Positions 1 through 9,704 of a stretch of DNA of 64,000 nt are shown here, piece by piece. The notes under the pieces were generated by a model that had not been told where the DNA came from, ran no database searches, and saw only the letters and a program-made list of their open reading frames with translations. Positions within the stretch are counted from its first letter, which is position 1. Every line of letters begins with the position of its first letter. This DNA comes from an uncultured Prevotella sp. (GTDB taxonomy: Bacteria > Bacteroidota > Bacteroidia > Bacteroidales > Bacteroidaceae), in NCBI GenBank assembly GCA_947304695.1, contig CAMZBS010000002.1, forward strand, positions 1-64,000, in the 5' to 3' direction. Both the position numbers and the translations under genes were made by a program.

Positions 1-312
1 CAGAATCCTGAGATGCTGCCTAATAAGTTTAAGGCAACCGTTTATTATGTGGATAGCCTGGGGAAGTCGCAGAACTACAAATGTAAGGTTGGTAAGAGCT
101 CCGAGTTCAGTAACAATCCCGAAATTGTCGATACCGTTGTGTTGGCAGAGGCTTTCCATTTCCCTGCCTGTAACTATGGTCAGAATGAGATCAAGGTGTC
201 TATCAAACTTGCTTGTGACATCTCGAAGAAGGAACAGTCTTCTTACACTCGTGAGATGTACCTTGATTGCATCTATCTCCGTCCCCGTACCTCTAAATCC
301 GAAGAACAATGA
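1..312 (+). CDS. C-terminal end of an unidentified surface protein upstream of SusC (partial)
   Basis: The reading frame is open from base 1, so the gene starts before the window and only about the last 103 residues are seen. They form an alternating hydrophobic/polar pattern suggesting a beta-sandwich, with a YTREMYLDCIYLRPRT segment near the end. I do not recognise a named family with certainty. Fasciclin-type or other accessory lipoproteins often sit just before susC in Prevotella loci, so a surface glycan-binding or accessory lipoprotein is an inference from position. The stop overlaps the SusC start by 4 bases (ATGA), which implies one transcript and translational coupling with susC. Confidence 0.6.
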   Translation, partial: QNPEMLPNKFKATVYYVDSLGKSQNYKCKVGKSSEFSNNPEIVDTVVLAEAFHFPACNYGQNEIKVSIKLACDISKKEQSSYTREMYLDCIYLRPRTSKSEEQ

Positions 313-3300
313 AGAAGCATATTTTATTAGCAATTGCACTGCTGGCCACTACATCGCTGGCCGCTCAGGAAAATATGAAGACTGTGACGGGACAGGTAGT
401 CGATGCTGCCACCGGACAGCCATTGGCTGGTGTCATCGTGGCTGCCTATGGCGAGACCCGTTACACCGCCATGACCGACGAGCAGGGACGCTATGAGCTG
501 AAAGCTCCTGACTATGTGCGTTCCGTTTCCATGCGTGTCGACGGTTACAACCTTCAGCAGTGTGCCATCGCCGATGGTGTGGCTGATGGCTGCCTCTATA
601 ACGAGGCCTTCAGTGAGACCTATAAGCGCAACACCATTGCCACGGTTAGCTCGGCTGCCGAACAGTTTGAAAATACCGCTGCTTTTAGCATCGATCCTCT
701 CATTGCCCAGCGCCTTGGTGGCGACATGCGAAGCGTGTCCCATGGTGGTATTGCCGGTATGGGCAATCTGATGCTTATTGATGGTATCAACTCTTTGCAG
801 GCCAATGCCCAGCCTCTTGTGGTCATTGACGGTGTTATCATGGACATGCAGTACAACCGTGTGATGCTTCACGACGGTTACTACAACAACCTGCTGGCCA
901 ATTTCAATGTCAACGACATCGAGCGTGTCGAAGTCTTGAAGAACGGATCTGCCCTGTACGGTGCCAAGGGAGCCAACGGTGTTCTCCTCATTCAGACTAA
1001 GCGTAATAAGAGCATGGCTACCAAAATTGACGTTACTGCCAATGGTACTTTTGAGCTGGTGCCTCGTCTGCCTGAGATGATGAATGCTGCCGAATACCGT
1101 CTTTATGCTACCGAGCTGCTGTCGGGTATGCGTAGCAACATCGGTACCATGAAGTTCCTGAACAACGATCCCAACTATTTCTTCTACAGCCGCTACCACA
1201 ACGATACTGACTGGAGCAAGGAAGTCTATAAGAACGCGTTCTCCCAGAACTACGGCATCAATGTGCAGGGTGGTGACAATGTGGCCAGCTATAACCTTTC
1301 CGTAGGCTATTCTCTGGGCAACAGCACCCTCCGCCGCAATGACTACAGCCGTTTCAACATGCGCTTGAACACCGACATTGAAGTCATTCGCAACCTTGAC
1401 GTTCGTTTCGATGCCTCTTTTAGCGATGTCGACCGCAGTCTCTACGACGACGGTGCACCTGCTGATCCCTTAGGCATCATCACTTCGCCGGGCTTCCTTG
1501 GATTGGCTAAGTCGCCTTTCCTGTCGCCCTACGCTTTCGATAACAATGGTAATGTCAGCCAGTATTTGGCTGGAGCCGACGACTATCTGAAGGTGGGTAA
1601 CTCGGGTGTCGACCGCGACGATTACCTGTTCCAGGGCAAGGGTCGTCTGGCTAACCCCACTGCTATTCTGAAGTATGGTGACGGTAAGAACCGCAACATA
1701 TTTGGTAATCGTCTCGTTACCTTTGCTGTGACTCCTAAATTCAAGTTCAACCGTCATCTCAGTGTCAGCGAGCATTTTGTTCTCACGCTGGTCAACACCA
1801 ATGAGATTTACTATCTGCCAATCAATGGTGTTCCCACCTTCACGGTCGACGGTCTGGAGGAAGGCGTACAGTTAGAGAACCTTGTTCAGAGCCGTGCATC
1901 CAGTCAGACCGCCATTCAGAGCGATACCCGCGTGGAGTGGCAGAACCGTTACGGTGCCCACAGCATCGACTTCAAGGGTGGCGTACGTTACGCCAGCAGC
2001 GAGTATAACCTTACTTCGCAGAAAGGTTACAACACTGGTAACGATAAGACGCCTCAGATGGGTACGTCACTTCGTTTCAAGGACACTACGGGTGCCGATG
2101 ATGAGGTGCGTGATATCACCTGGTATGGCCTTGCTGATTACAACTATGCTAATCGTTTTTATGTCAATGCTGGTCTCTCGGCTCAGGCCTCATCCCGCTT
2201 TGGTGACGATGCCGACGGTTTGAAAGTCTTTGGTGTCGTTTGGGGTCTCTTCCCCAGTGTTGAAGCAGCTTGGGTGCTCACCAATGAGAAGTGGCTTGCA
2301 GGTGTAAAGGGCATTGATTACCTGCGTCTCAATGCCGGCTTCGATGTGACTGGTAATGACGACATTAACTACACTGCCTCACGTACCTATTTTGCTTCGC
2401 AGCGCATGCTGGGTAGTGATGCTGTGGGTCTTGTGCTCGGCAATATTGGTAATACCAGTCTGCAATGGGAAACAACCCGTCGTCTCACTGGTGGTCTGGA
2501 GGGCAACTTCTTCAACAATCGTTTGAATGTTCGTTTGAATGTGTTCAAGAGCTGGACTTCCAATCTGCTTACCTTGCGTCAGCTGGCATGGACCAGTGGT
2601 CTTGTACAGAACTGGAGCAATGCCGGTAAGCTTGAGAATGCCGGTTTCGATGTCAGCCTTGGAGTAAAGGTGCTCAACCTGAAGGACTTCCGTTGGGAAA
2701 TGGGTGCTTCAATGGGTCACTATAATAATAAGGTGACAGCTCTGCCCGATGGCGACCGCTCCTTCGAGACCAATGTCTACGGTGCCACCATCCTCACTCA
2801 GGTAGGTCAGCCAGTGGGCTTGTTCTACGGCTACAAGACCGATGGCGTCTATGCCCGTGAAGCCGATGCCAAGGCCGATGGCCTCTATATCAAGAAGATC
2901 AACAATGAGAAGGAATACTTCCAGGCCGGTGATATGCGCTTCCTGGATCTCTACAATGATCCTGCTGATCCGGGACTTATTGATGAAAACGACCGTACTG
3001 TCATTGGCAACCCCAATCCTGATATCTACGGTAACATCTTCACAAAGTTCAACTGGAAGAATTTCACGTTGCAGGCCGTATTCAATTACTCTTTGGGCAA
3101 CGACATTTTCAACTACCAGCGTTCATTGTTGGAGGGCGGATGCTACTTTATGAACCAGACCACGGCCATGAACAATCATTGGAGGGCTGAAGGCCAAGAG
3201 GCTTCTCTCCCCCGTGTCAGCTATGACGATCCCATGGGCAACTCACGTTTCAGCGACCGCTGGATTGAGGATGGCAGCTACCTGCGTCTCAGCAATGTTA

Positions 3301-3506
3301 CGCTCAGCTACCAGCTGCCCATCCAGAGCACTTATCTGCTGGGCATCACCGTCTGGGGCTGTGCTTCTAACCTGTTCACCATCACCCGCTATCTGGGTAG
3401 CGATCCTGACTGTGCTATTGCGGGCAGTGCGCTCTGGCAGGGCATTGACCGTGGCACGGTGGCAGCAGGCCGTTCTTTCTCACTGGGTGTAAACATCAAC
3501 CTCTAA
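309..3506 (+). CDS. SusC/RagA-like TonB-dependent outer-membrane transporter
   Basis: This 1065-residue protein is the outer-membrane pore of a Sus-type glycan uptake system, powered by TonB. A Sec signal peptide lies at about residues 1-19. Residues 25-105 form a carboxypeptidase-regulatory-like domain (TGQVVDAATGQPLAGV). Residues 130-240 are the plug, with LVVIDGV and the conserved ERVEVLKNGSALYGAKGANG segment, and the remainder is a 22-strand-type barrel ending in an aromatic/hydrophobic last strand (FSLGVNINL). The length is usual for SusC proteins. The start overlaps the upstream stop by 4 bases and susD follows after 38 bases, as expected for the pair. Family assignment is secure; the substrate is inferred from the neighbouring GH43/GH115 enzymes as a xylan-type glycan. 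Confidence 0.96.
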   Translation: MKKHILLAIALLATTSLAAQENMKTVTGQVVDAATGQPLAGVIVAAYGETRYTAMTDEQGRYELKAPDYVRSVSMRVDGYNLQQCAIADGVADGCLYNEAFSETYKRNTIATVSSAAEQFENTAAFSIDPLIAQRLGGDMRSVSHGGIAGMGNLMLIDGINSLQANAQPLVVIDGVIMDMQYNRVMLHDGYYNNLLANFNVNDIERVEVLKNGSALYGAKGANGVLLIQTKRNKSMATKIDVTANGTFELVPRLPEMMNAAEYRLYATELLSGMRSNIGTMKFLNNDPNYFFYSRYHNDTDWSKEVYKNAFSQNYGINVQGGDNVASYNLSVGYSLGNSTLRRNDYSRFNMRLNTDIEVIRNLDVRFDASFSDVDRSLYDDGAPADPLGIITSPGFLGLAKSPFLSPYAFDNNGNVSQYLAGADDYLKVGNSGVDRDDYLFQGKGRLANPTAILKYGDGKNRNIFGNRLVTFAVTPKFKFNRHLSVSEHFVLTLVNTNEIYYLPINGVPTFTVDGLEEGVQLENLVQSRASSQTAIQSDTRVEWQNRYGAHSIDFKGGVRYASSEYNLTSQKGYNTGNDKTPQMGTSLRFKDTTGADDEVRDITWYGLADYNYANRFYVNAGLSAQASSRFGDDADGLKVFGVVWGLFPSVEAAWVLTNEKWLAGVKGIDYLRLNAGFDVTGNDDINYTASRTYFASQRMLGSDAVGLVLGNIGNTSLQWETTRRLTGGLEGNFFNNRLNVRLNVFKSWTSNLLTLRQLAWTSGLVQNWSNAGKLENAGFDVSLGVKVLNLKDFRWEMGASMGHYNNKVTALPDGDRSFETNVYGATILTQVGQPVGLFYGYKTDGVYAREADAKADGLYIKKINNEKEYFQAGDMRFLDLYNDPADPGLIDENDRTVIGNPNPDIYGNIFTKFNWKNFTLQAVFNYSLGNDIFNYQRSLLEGGCYFMNQTTAMNNHWRAEGQEASLPRVSYDDPMGNSRFSDRWIEDGSYLRLSNVTLSYQLPIQSTYLLGITVWGCASNLFTITRYLGSDPDCAIAGSALWQGIDRGTVAAGRSFSLGVNINL

Positions 3507-3544
3507 TCAATTGAAAAATTAAAGAATTTAAAAATTAAAGAATT

Positions 3545-5254
3545 ATGAAAAAGCTCCATATTTTAATCTTTTCACTCTTTAATCTTTTCATTTTGAGTAG
3601 TTGTTCCGATATACTCAATACTGAGTCAGATTACATAGAGTATGCTGAAGACAATACGCTGGATCATCGTACCGACTCTGTTTACAGTGTCCTTGGTATC
3701 CTTGCCAAGATGCAGGTCATTGCTGACCGTACGGTGCTCCTTGGCGAGGCCCGTGGCGACCTTATGGTTACCACCCTCGATGCTTCGGCTGACCTGAAGC
3801 GTTTGGCCGCTTTCGACTTCCCTAAGGGTGTGCCCAATAAGTACAATCAGGTGAGCGACTATTATGCCGTCATCAACAGTTGTAACTACTATTTGGCCCA
3901 TGTTGACACCGCCTTGGAGCGTCGTGGACGTAACATCTTCAAGCCCGAGTTCGCCGTTGTTAAGACCTATCGCGCTTGGACCTACTTGCAGTTGGCCAAG
4001 GCATACGGTAGGGTGCCTCTGGTTCTCGATCCTATCATGACTGAGAATGCGGCTATCGATGCCATGAACATGCCGAAGAGTGATATCGTTGCCATCTGCA
4101 ACTATTTCATCTCCGACCTTGCTCCCTATGCGCTGGAAGATCTGCCCAACTTCGGTGAAATCGATGGTCAGCCGTCGACCAACTTCTTCCTGCCCACCCG
4201 TGTCGTTCTGGGTGACCTCTGCCTGTGGGCTGGTCGCTATGAGGAGGCAGCCCGCTGGTATCACGACTTCTTGGTCGACGAACCCAACAACCTGCGTCCG
4301 CGTCCCCGCAACGAGAGCAACCGTGTCTATTGGCCTTATAACACTTCCGAGCTTGTCACTCCTCGCGATGGTTACTCGGTCACGGGTTCAAGTGAGGTGC
4401 TGAGTTACATTCCCATGGAAGAACGTGTGTTCGACGGTGTGGTGAGTGATCTTCCCAACATCTTCAATTCCACTGCCGAAAACCGTTACTACTATCAGTT
4501 GGAGCCGTCTCAAGGCATGCGTAATCTCTCGGCTGCCCAGATCTACTGTATGGAAAACAAGTCATCCACTCAGACCGATACTGTCTATGTGCAGCGTGTT
4601 GGTTTTCTTGAGGAAGGTCTTGTGGGCGATCTGCGTTTATATTCTAACTATGATCACAGGAGCCGCTATCGTGATGAGTTTACCGATGAGTCAGCCTTCA
4701 GTCAGACCATCTACAAGATTCAGCGTCGTCGCATTACCACTCATCGTCTCACCATGGTCTACCTGCATTACATTGAGGCTCTCAACCGTGCAGGCTATCC
4801 GCAGACCGCTTTCACTGCTCTGAAGTACGGTCTTTGTGACGATAACATTGCTGCCCATGTTGATTCCTTGGAGCGTGCCCAGGCCGGATCGCTCATTGCT
4901 TTCGACAAGACTTACTTTGAGGCTGAACACACCATTGGACTGCATGAGATTGGTTCGGGCGACACTCGCGTTGATACGCTCTATGCCCTGCCCATGCCGC
5001 CTGCAGGTGAGTGCTCTTCGCGTAAGGACACCATTGATTACCAGATTCCGCTGGTCGAAAACCTGATTGTCAACGAGATGGCTCTTGAAGGAGCCTTCGA
5101 GGGCAGCCGCTACTACGACCTCATGCGTTTGGCTCTGCGCCGTGGTGACCCTGCCATCCTGGCTAAGCCCATCGCGAATCGCACTGGTACCTTCGATGCC
5201 AACCTGAACACACTGCTTATGACCCAGAGCAACTGGTATCTCCCCCTGCCCTGA
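3545..5254 (+). CDS. SusD/RagB-like surface glycan-binding lipoprotein
   Basis: This 569-residue lipoprotein would cap the SusC pore and bind the incoming oligosaccharide. A signal peptide ends in a lipobox (LSSC, Cys about residue 20), followed by acidic and Asn/Ser residues typical of surface export. The body has the TPR-rich SusD pattern, including KTYRAWTYLQLAKAYGRVPLV at about 140-160, and the C-terminal RYYDLMRLALRRGDP segment typical of the family. The 38-base gap after susC is AT-rich with no terminator, so the two are cotranscribed. A strong terminator begins 24 bases after the stop, closing the transcript. Binding specificity cannot be read from the sequence. Confidence 0.95.
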   Translation: MKKLHILIFSLFNLFILSSCSDILNTESDYIEYAEDNTLDHRTDSVYSVLGILAKMQVIADRTVLLGEARGDLMVTTLDASADLKRLAAFDFPKGVPNKYNQVSDYYAVINSCNYYLAHVDTALERRGRNIFKPEFAVVKTYRAWTYLQLAKAYGRVPLVLDPIMTENAAIDAMNMPKSDIVAICNYFISDLAPYALEDLPNFGEIDGQPSTNFFLPTRVVLGDLCLWAGRYEEAARWYHDFLVDEPNNLRPRPRNESNRVYWPYNTSELVTPRDGYSVTGSSEVLSYIPMEERVFDGVVSDLPNIFNSTAENRYYYQLEPSQGMRNLSAAQIYCMENKSSTQTDTVYVQRVGFLEEGLVGDLRLYSNYDHRSRYRDEFTDESAFSQTIYKIQRRRITTHRLTMVYLHYIEALNRAGYPQTAFTALKYGLCDDNIAAHVDSLERAQAGSLIAFDKTYFEAEHTIGLHEIGSGDTRVDTLYALPMPPAGECSSRKDTIDYQIPLVENLIVNEMALEGAFEGSRYYDLMRLALRRGDPAILAKPIANRTGTFDANLNTLLMTQSNWYLPLP

Positions 5255-5277
5255 TTCATTAGTCCAACCCTATTTCT

Positions 5278-5320
5278 CCGCCACCGACTCCTTCTAAACC
5301 GAGTCGGTGGCGGTGTTTTT
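5278..5320 (+). terminator. Rho-independent terminator of the susCD transcript
   Basis: A perfect 13-bp stem (5278-5290 with 5301-5313) and a 10-base loop are followed by TGTTTTTATT. It lies just after the SusD stop and separates susCD from the regulator gene. Confidence 0.95.
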
Positions 5321-5719
5321 ATTCAGAAAACCGCTATAATCTGCATGCTTTTGTAAAAACAATACGAAAATGAAAGTCTACGAAACATCCGAGATAGTCG
5401 AATCGGTTATTTCTTCTTACCTTTGCAACATCAAAAGGAAATAAGAGCTCATTGCTGGGAGCAGCGACAGAAAGCCTCCCTTGAAACAGACAAGTAGTAG
5501 TTTTCTTCATATATTTAATTGTATGTTAGTAGTTCGTTTTGTAGTATATTAGTTAGTTATGGTAAACTAATGTTGCGGTTGCTCGTATGTGAATACCAGC
5601 AGCCGCTCTTCTTTTTTCTACCTTTGAGACATGAAGAAAATAAAAAAAGACGGCAAATAGTTTGCACAATGTATATTTTCTTTGTATCTTTGCAACATAT
5701 TTGCAATTTTACCATAACT
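5321..5719 (+). promoter_or_regulatory. Regulator upstream region with three TAnnTTTG-like boxes
   Basis: This 399-base gap has no convincing separate gene. It holds three matches to the Bacteroidetes -7 box: TACCTTTG at 5418-5425, TACCTTTG at 5619-5626 and TATCTTTG at 5685-5692. Only the last has a TTTG -33 box at the right distance (5661-5664, 20-base spacer), so it is the likely promoter of the HTCS gene, giving a leader of about 20 bases. The frame of the HTCS gene is open upstream to 5519, but that stretch is low-complexity and lacks a signal sequence. The two upstream boxes could drive a leader RNA or small RNA, which is unproven. Confidence 0.65.
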
Positions 5720-8700
5720 ATGAGACGTTCACTACTGATTTCCATAGCCACTTTTGTCCTATACGTTGCCGCTTTTGCGCAGCGCGGACAGTTCTTCCAG
5801 TCCGACCGTTTCTCTTCCAGTCTCATCTCTGAGCTGTGTCAGGATCGTCAGGGCTCCATTTGGATAGGCACTGACTATGGTTTGAACCGTTTTGACGGTT
5901 ATTCCTTTCAGACTTTCCTCCATGATGATGCCGACACAACCACGCTTCGTGCCAATGTGATTGTCAGTCTGCTGGTCGACACCAAGGGACGCCTGTGGGT
6001 GGGCACTAACCGCGGTCTTGACCGCTTCGATGCCGCCACCGAGTCGTTTGTCCATTATACCTTCCCTGAAGGCTATCATCCCCGTGTGACCAGCCTGTTG
6101 CTGCGACGCGATGGCACCATTCTTGTAGGAACCGCTGGCTATGGTGCCTTCACGCTCGATGAAAAAGATGTACTCCACACTTTTGACTCCGGTGATACTG
6201 AGCAGTACTTCAGCCGTGTTTTCGAAGACTCCCGTGGCCGCTTGTGGCGCAGTGACTTCGACGACACATTCACCATGTATTCCAATGGTCGTCCCACCAC
6301 GTTCCAGTCCCCTGTTGGCAGTCCTCTTGCCTTCCATGAGTGGGGCGACGAGATTATCATTGTTTGTCATCATGGTATTCTTTCCTATCGTAACAGCATC
6401 CTTCGCCCCGCCGATATTGACATGAGTTCCGTTGGTCATAAAGATGTTGTTTTCACCCGCATCAGTCAAGGTGACGACGGACGATTATATATAGGTACGC
6501 GCGGAAAGGGTGTCTTCTGTCTGACCAACAATCATCCCCGACGCCTTGAGCGGTTCGACATCAACGCCTTTGGTGTCAACTCGTCGACGGCCAAAATCAG
6601 CGCCCTGATTACCGACCGTCATGGCAACCTCTGGTTGGGGTGCCATCTCAAGGGTCTCCTGATGGTTCCCCAGCGTCCAGCTCAGTTCGGCAACTGGAGT
6701 TTTGATGCACAGGGCATCAGTCTCGGTTCCACCATTTCTTCCGTTTGCGAGGGCGATGGCGGCATGACCTGGTGTACTGTCCAAGGCGTAGGTGTCTACG
6801 GATTCGACCGTCAGGGGCACGTCACGGCCCATCCCTCAGCTCCCGAAGGAGTTGAGTTCATCTTCCGCGACCGTCAGCACCGCTATTGGGTGGGCACCGA
6901 CGATGGTCTTTTTGCCTACGACCCCACGTCGGGCCGTTCCCAGCTGAAGGTCACCTTTGATTGCGACAAGTTCAGCGACATGACCAGCGATGCCTCCGGT
7001 CGCATCTATATTTCCACTTTTTCGCGCGGCTTCTGCGTCTACAATCCCCAAAGCGGCAGCCTCGTCAATCACAACTTCAACAAGCAGGACTCCGTCCGTG
7101 GCTGGCTCTGCAACAACTGGATCATGGGCATGTCAACCGACAGTAAGGGTCTTCTCTGGATGGCCACCTCGTCGGGAGTGTCCTGTTACGACCCAGAAGC
7201 CGACAATTTCCGTTCCCAGGGCTGGAACTCACTGCTCGACGGCATCGTCTGCTTCGATGTATGTGAGCTTCACAGCGGTACCCTTTCCGACGGTCGCCAG
7301 CTTGCTGGCTGCATTGCTATAGGTACAGAGCAAGGTCTTTACCTTTACGACCGACAGAGTGGAAAGGCCGAGCCTTTCCCAGGCAGTGAGCAGCTGACGA
7401 ACAAGGCTATCAGCTATCTAGTCCAGGCCAATGACGGCGACCTGTGGTGTTCCACCTCCATGGGCATCTGGCAGTATCAGCTGGCCAGCCACACCTTCAT
7501 TGGTCATGTCAGTGGCAACGGCCTCGCCAAGAAAGAATACCTCTACGGCGTGGGCATGCATACCGACGGTGACATCATCTATTTCGGCCACAACGACGGC
7601 CTCACCGTCTTCTCGCCGAGCAATGTCAAGGTCAGCCGTCCTACCATCGACCCGCTCCAGCTCATCGCCTTCCGTGTGGGCGATCAGTACGTTAATGCCC
7701 GCACTGTCATCAACGACGTGCGTGTCACCGACAAGGCCGTTGAGGAGAGCGACTATTTCACGCTCAGCTATCTCGACCACACCATCACCCTTGCCTTCTC
7801 GCAGTTCAACTTCGACAGCCCCATGAACATTGTTCTTGAGTATCAGGTCAACAGCGGTCCCTGGATCCGCAACCCCGAAGGCAAGAACGAATTCACCCTG
7901 GGTCACCTGCAACCTGGCACCTACCGCATTGCTGTGCGTGCCCAGGTGGGCAATGACTATACCCCCGAACGTGTTGTCGTCGTCACAATCCGTACTCCCT
8001 GGTACCGTTCGCTTCTGGCCTATTTCATCTATTTCCTCGTCCTGGCAGGTCTGGGCTATTATGTGTTTACCACCTATCGCCGCCGCACTGCCGAGCAGAT
8101 GAACGAAGAGAAGATGAAGTTCCTCATCAATGCCACCCACGACATCCGCTCTCCGCTTACCATCATCCTTTCAGCTGTGAAGAAGCTGAAGCCGTCGGCT
8201 GTCGTCCCGTCACAGGATGGTTCTTCCACCGTTCTCGATACTATCGACCGCAACGCCCAGCGCATCCTGAATCTTGTCAACCAGATTCTCGATGTGCGCA
8301 AGATCGACAAGCAGCAGATGCACCTCCATTGTCAGCAGACCGACATGGTGGGCTACATCCGTGGCATCTTCCGTATGTTCGAGTACACCGCTGGTGAGCG
8401 CAACATCGAGTTCGTATTCACACCCGATGCCGAACAAATTGACGCCTGGATTGACCGCAGCCAGTTCGACAAGGTCATCTCCAACCTCCTCTCCAACGCC
8501 TTCAAGTACAGTCAGGAGAACAGCCGCATTGAGGTGCGTCTTACTCATGATCTCGAACAGCTCCGCCTGCGGGTCCTCGATACTGGCAGCGGGCTCGATC
8601 CCGACACTCAGAAGCACATCTTCGAGCGTTTCTACCAAGGTAGCAACTCGCGTGAGATGCATGTCGAAGGCACTGGTATCGGTCTGAACCTCTGCAAGAT

Positions 8701-9640
8701 GATTGTCGACATGCACCACGGCACTATCGAGGCCAGCAACCGCACCGACGGTCAGCAGGGTGCCGTCTTCACCGTCACGCTGCCCATGGGCAACAGCCAC
8801 CTCAGTAGTGAAGAGATTGAGAGACCGCGTCATGGTGAAATGAAGGATGCCGGACAGTCGCGCTCTGCCAGCAGCAAGCGTCGCGTGCTCATCGTTGACG
8901 ATGATGCCGAGATAGGCCATTACATCTCCTCCGAACTGGGTAACTACTACCGCTTTGGCCTTAGCCCCAACGGTAAGGACGGCCTGCGCGAATTGCTCAC
9001 CAACGAGTACGACGTGGTGATCTCTGATGTCATGATGCCCGAGATGGACGGCTTCACCATGCTGCGCATGATCAAGAGCAACATCAACATCAGTCACATC
9101 CCCGTTATCATGCTCACCTCCAAGGCCGACGTGGGCAACCGTCTCGAAGGTCTTGAGCGCGGTGCCGATGCCTTCCTGGCCAAGCCCTTCGACATGGAGG
9201 AACTGCACGTCACCATCGAGAACCTTATCCATAACCGTCAGCGTCTCAAGGGCAAGTACACGGGTGCCCAGCAGCAGTCCGACAAGGTTGTCCAGCCCGA
9301 GGTGAAGGGCAATGATGAGTTGCTCATGGAGCGCATCATGAAGGCCATCAACAAGAATATCTCCGACAGCGATTTCAACGTCGACATGCTCACCCAGGAG
9401 GTAGGCATCAGCCGTGCCCAGCTCCACCGTAAGATGAAGGAGCTCACCGGCATCTCGACCAGCGAGTTCATCCGTAACATCCGCCTGGAGCAGGCCGCCC
9501 GCTTGCTGAAGGAGCAGAAGATCAACGTCACTCAGGTGGCCTACACCGTCGGCTTCTCTAACCTGGCCCACTTCTCCACCATCTTCCGCAAGCATTTCGG
9601 TGTCGCTCCCTCCGAGTATGCCGAGCAGCATAACGAATAG
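5720..9640 (+). CDS. Hybrid two-component system regulator (HTCS) of the utilisation locus
   Basis: This inner-membrane one-protein sensor and transcription factor likely controls the surrounding glycan genes. I chose the ATG at 5720 (1306 residues) because it begins a clear signal peptide (MRRSLLISIATFVLYVAAFA) just after the promoter. Residues about 25-690 form two seven-bladed Reg_prop propellers (repeats such as GSIWIGTDYGLNRFD). A Y_Y_Y domain (about 720-760), a membrane helix (about 764-784), HisKA with His807 in NATHDIRSPL, a HATPase (N box NLLSNAFKYS near 916), a receiver domain with phospho-acceptor Asp1103 (ISDVMMPEMDG) and a C-terminal AraC-type HTH (about 1205-1306) follow. All catalytic residues looked for are present. 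The ligand is probably an oligosaccharide from the glycan handled by this locus. Confidence 0.96.
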   Translation: MRRSLLISIATFVLYVAAFAQRGQFFQSDRFSSSLISELCQDRQGSIWIGTDYGLNRFDGYSFQTFLHDDADTTTLRANVIVSLLVDTKGRLWVGTNRGLDRFDAATESFVHYTFPEGYHPRVTSLLLRRDGTILVGTAGYGAFTLDEKDVLHTFDSGDTEQYFSRVFEDSRGRLWRSDFDDTFTMYSNGRPTTFQSPVGSPLAFHEWGDEIIIVCHHGILSYRNSILRPADIDMSSVGHKDVVFTRISQGDDGRLYIGTRGKGVFCLTNNHPRRLERFDINAFGVNSSTAKISALITDRHGNLWLGCHLKGLLMVPQRPAQFGNWSFDAQGISLGSTISSVCEGDGGMTWCTVQGVGVYGFDRQGHVTAHPSAPEGVEFIFRDRQHRYWVGTDDGLFAYDPTSGRSQLKVTFDCDKFSDMTSDASGRIYISTFSRGFCVYNPQSGSLVNHNFNKQDSVRGWLCNNWIMGMSTDSKGLLWMATSSGVSCYDPEADNFRSQGWNSLLDGIVCFDVCELHSGTLSDGRQLAGCIAIGTEQGLYLYDRQSGKAEPFPGSEQLTNKAISYLVQANDGDLWCSTSMGIWQYQLASHTFIGHVSGNGLAKKEYLYGVGMHTDGDIIYFGHNDGLTVFSPSNVKVSRPTIDPLQLIAFRVGDQYVNARTVINDVRVTDKAVEESDYFTLSYLDHTITLAFSQFNFDSPMNIVLEYQVNSGPWIRNPEGKNEFTLGHLQPGTYRIAVRAQVGNDYTPERVVVVTIRTPWYRSLLAYFIYFLVLAGLGYYVFTTYRRRTAEQMNEEKMKFLINATHDIRSPLTIILSAVKKLKPSAVVPSQDGSSTVLDTIDRNAQRILNLVNQILDVRKIDKQQMHLHCQQTDMVGYIRGIFRMFEYTAGERNIEFVFTPDAEQIDAWIDRSQFDKVISNLLSNAFKYSQENSRIEVRLTHDLEQLRLRVLDTGSGLDPDTQKHIFERFYQGSNSREMHVEGTGIGLNLCKMIVDMHHGTIEASNRTDGQQGAVFTVTLPMGNSHLSSEEIERPRHGEMKDAGQSRSASSKRRVLIVDDDAEIGHYISSELGNYYRFGLSPNGKDGLRELLTNEYDVVISDVMMPEMDGFTMLRMIKSNINISHIPVIMLTSKADVGNRLEGLERGADAFLAKPFDMEELHVTIENLIHNRQRLKGKYTGAQQQSDKVVQPEVKGNDELLMERIMKAINKNISDSDFNVDMLTQEVGISRAQLHRKMKELTGISTSEFIRNIRLEQAARLLKEQKINVTQVAYTVGFSNLAHFSTIFRKHFGVAPSEYAEQHNE

Positions 9641-9649
9641 AAGCGAATC

Positions 9650-9700
9650 TTAAGCGCGCTTAACTCACGCTTAAGCGCGTTTAACCAAGTCTTAGATGCG
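9650..9700. repeat. Array of 14-bp palindromes at 21-bp period (copy 1)
   Basis: TTAAGCGCGCTTAA (9650-9663) is a perfect palindrome. TTAAGCGCGTTTAA (9671-9684) begins exactly 21 bases later, and a degenerate unit TTAGATGCG begins another 21 bases on at 9692. The array starts ten bases after the HTCS stop codon. The same three-unit, 21-bp array occurs at 49107-49162. Two turns of B-DNA per unit would place all sites on one face, which suggests protein binding, but no function is shown. Confidence 0.85.
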
Positions 9701-9704
9701 TGCT

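Noticed and set aside
5519..5719. 67-codon N-terminal extension of the HTCS protein
   Set aside because: It runs through the best promoter and lacks a signal sequence, whereas the ATG at 5720 starts one directly.
8210..9631. 473-codon open frame on the minus strand
   Set aside because: It mirrors the HTCS gene's kinase-to-HTH region; composition is an antisense shadow with no known domain, while the plus-strand gene is certain.
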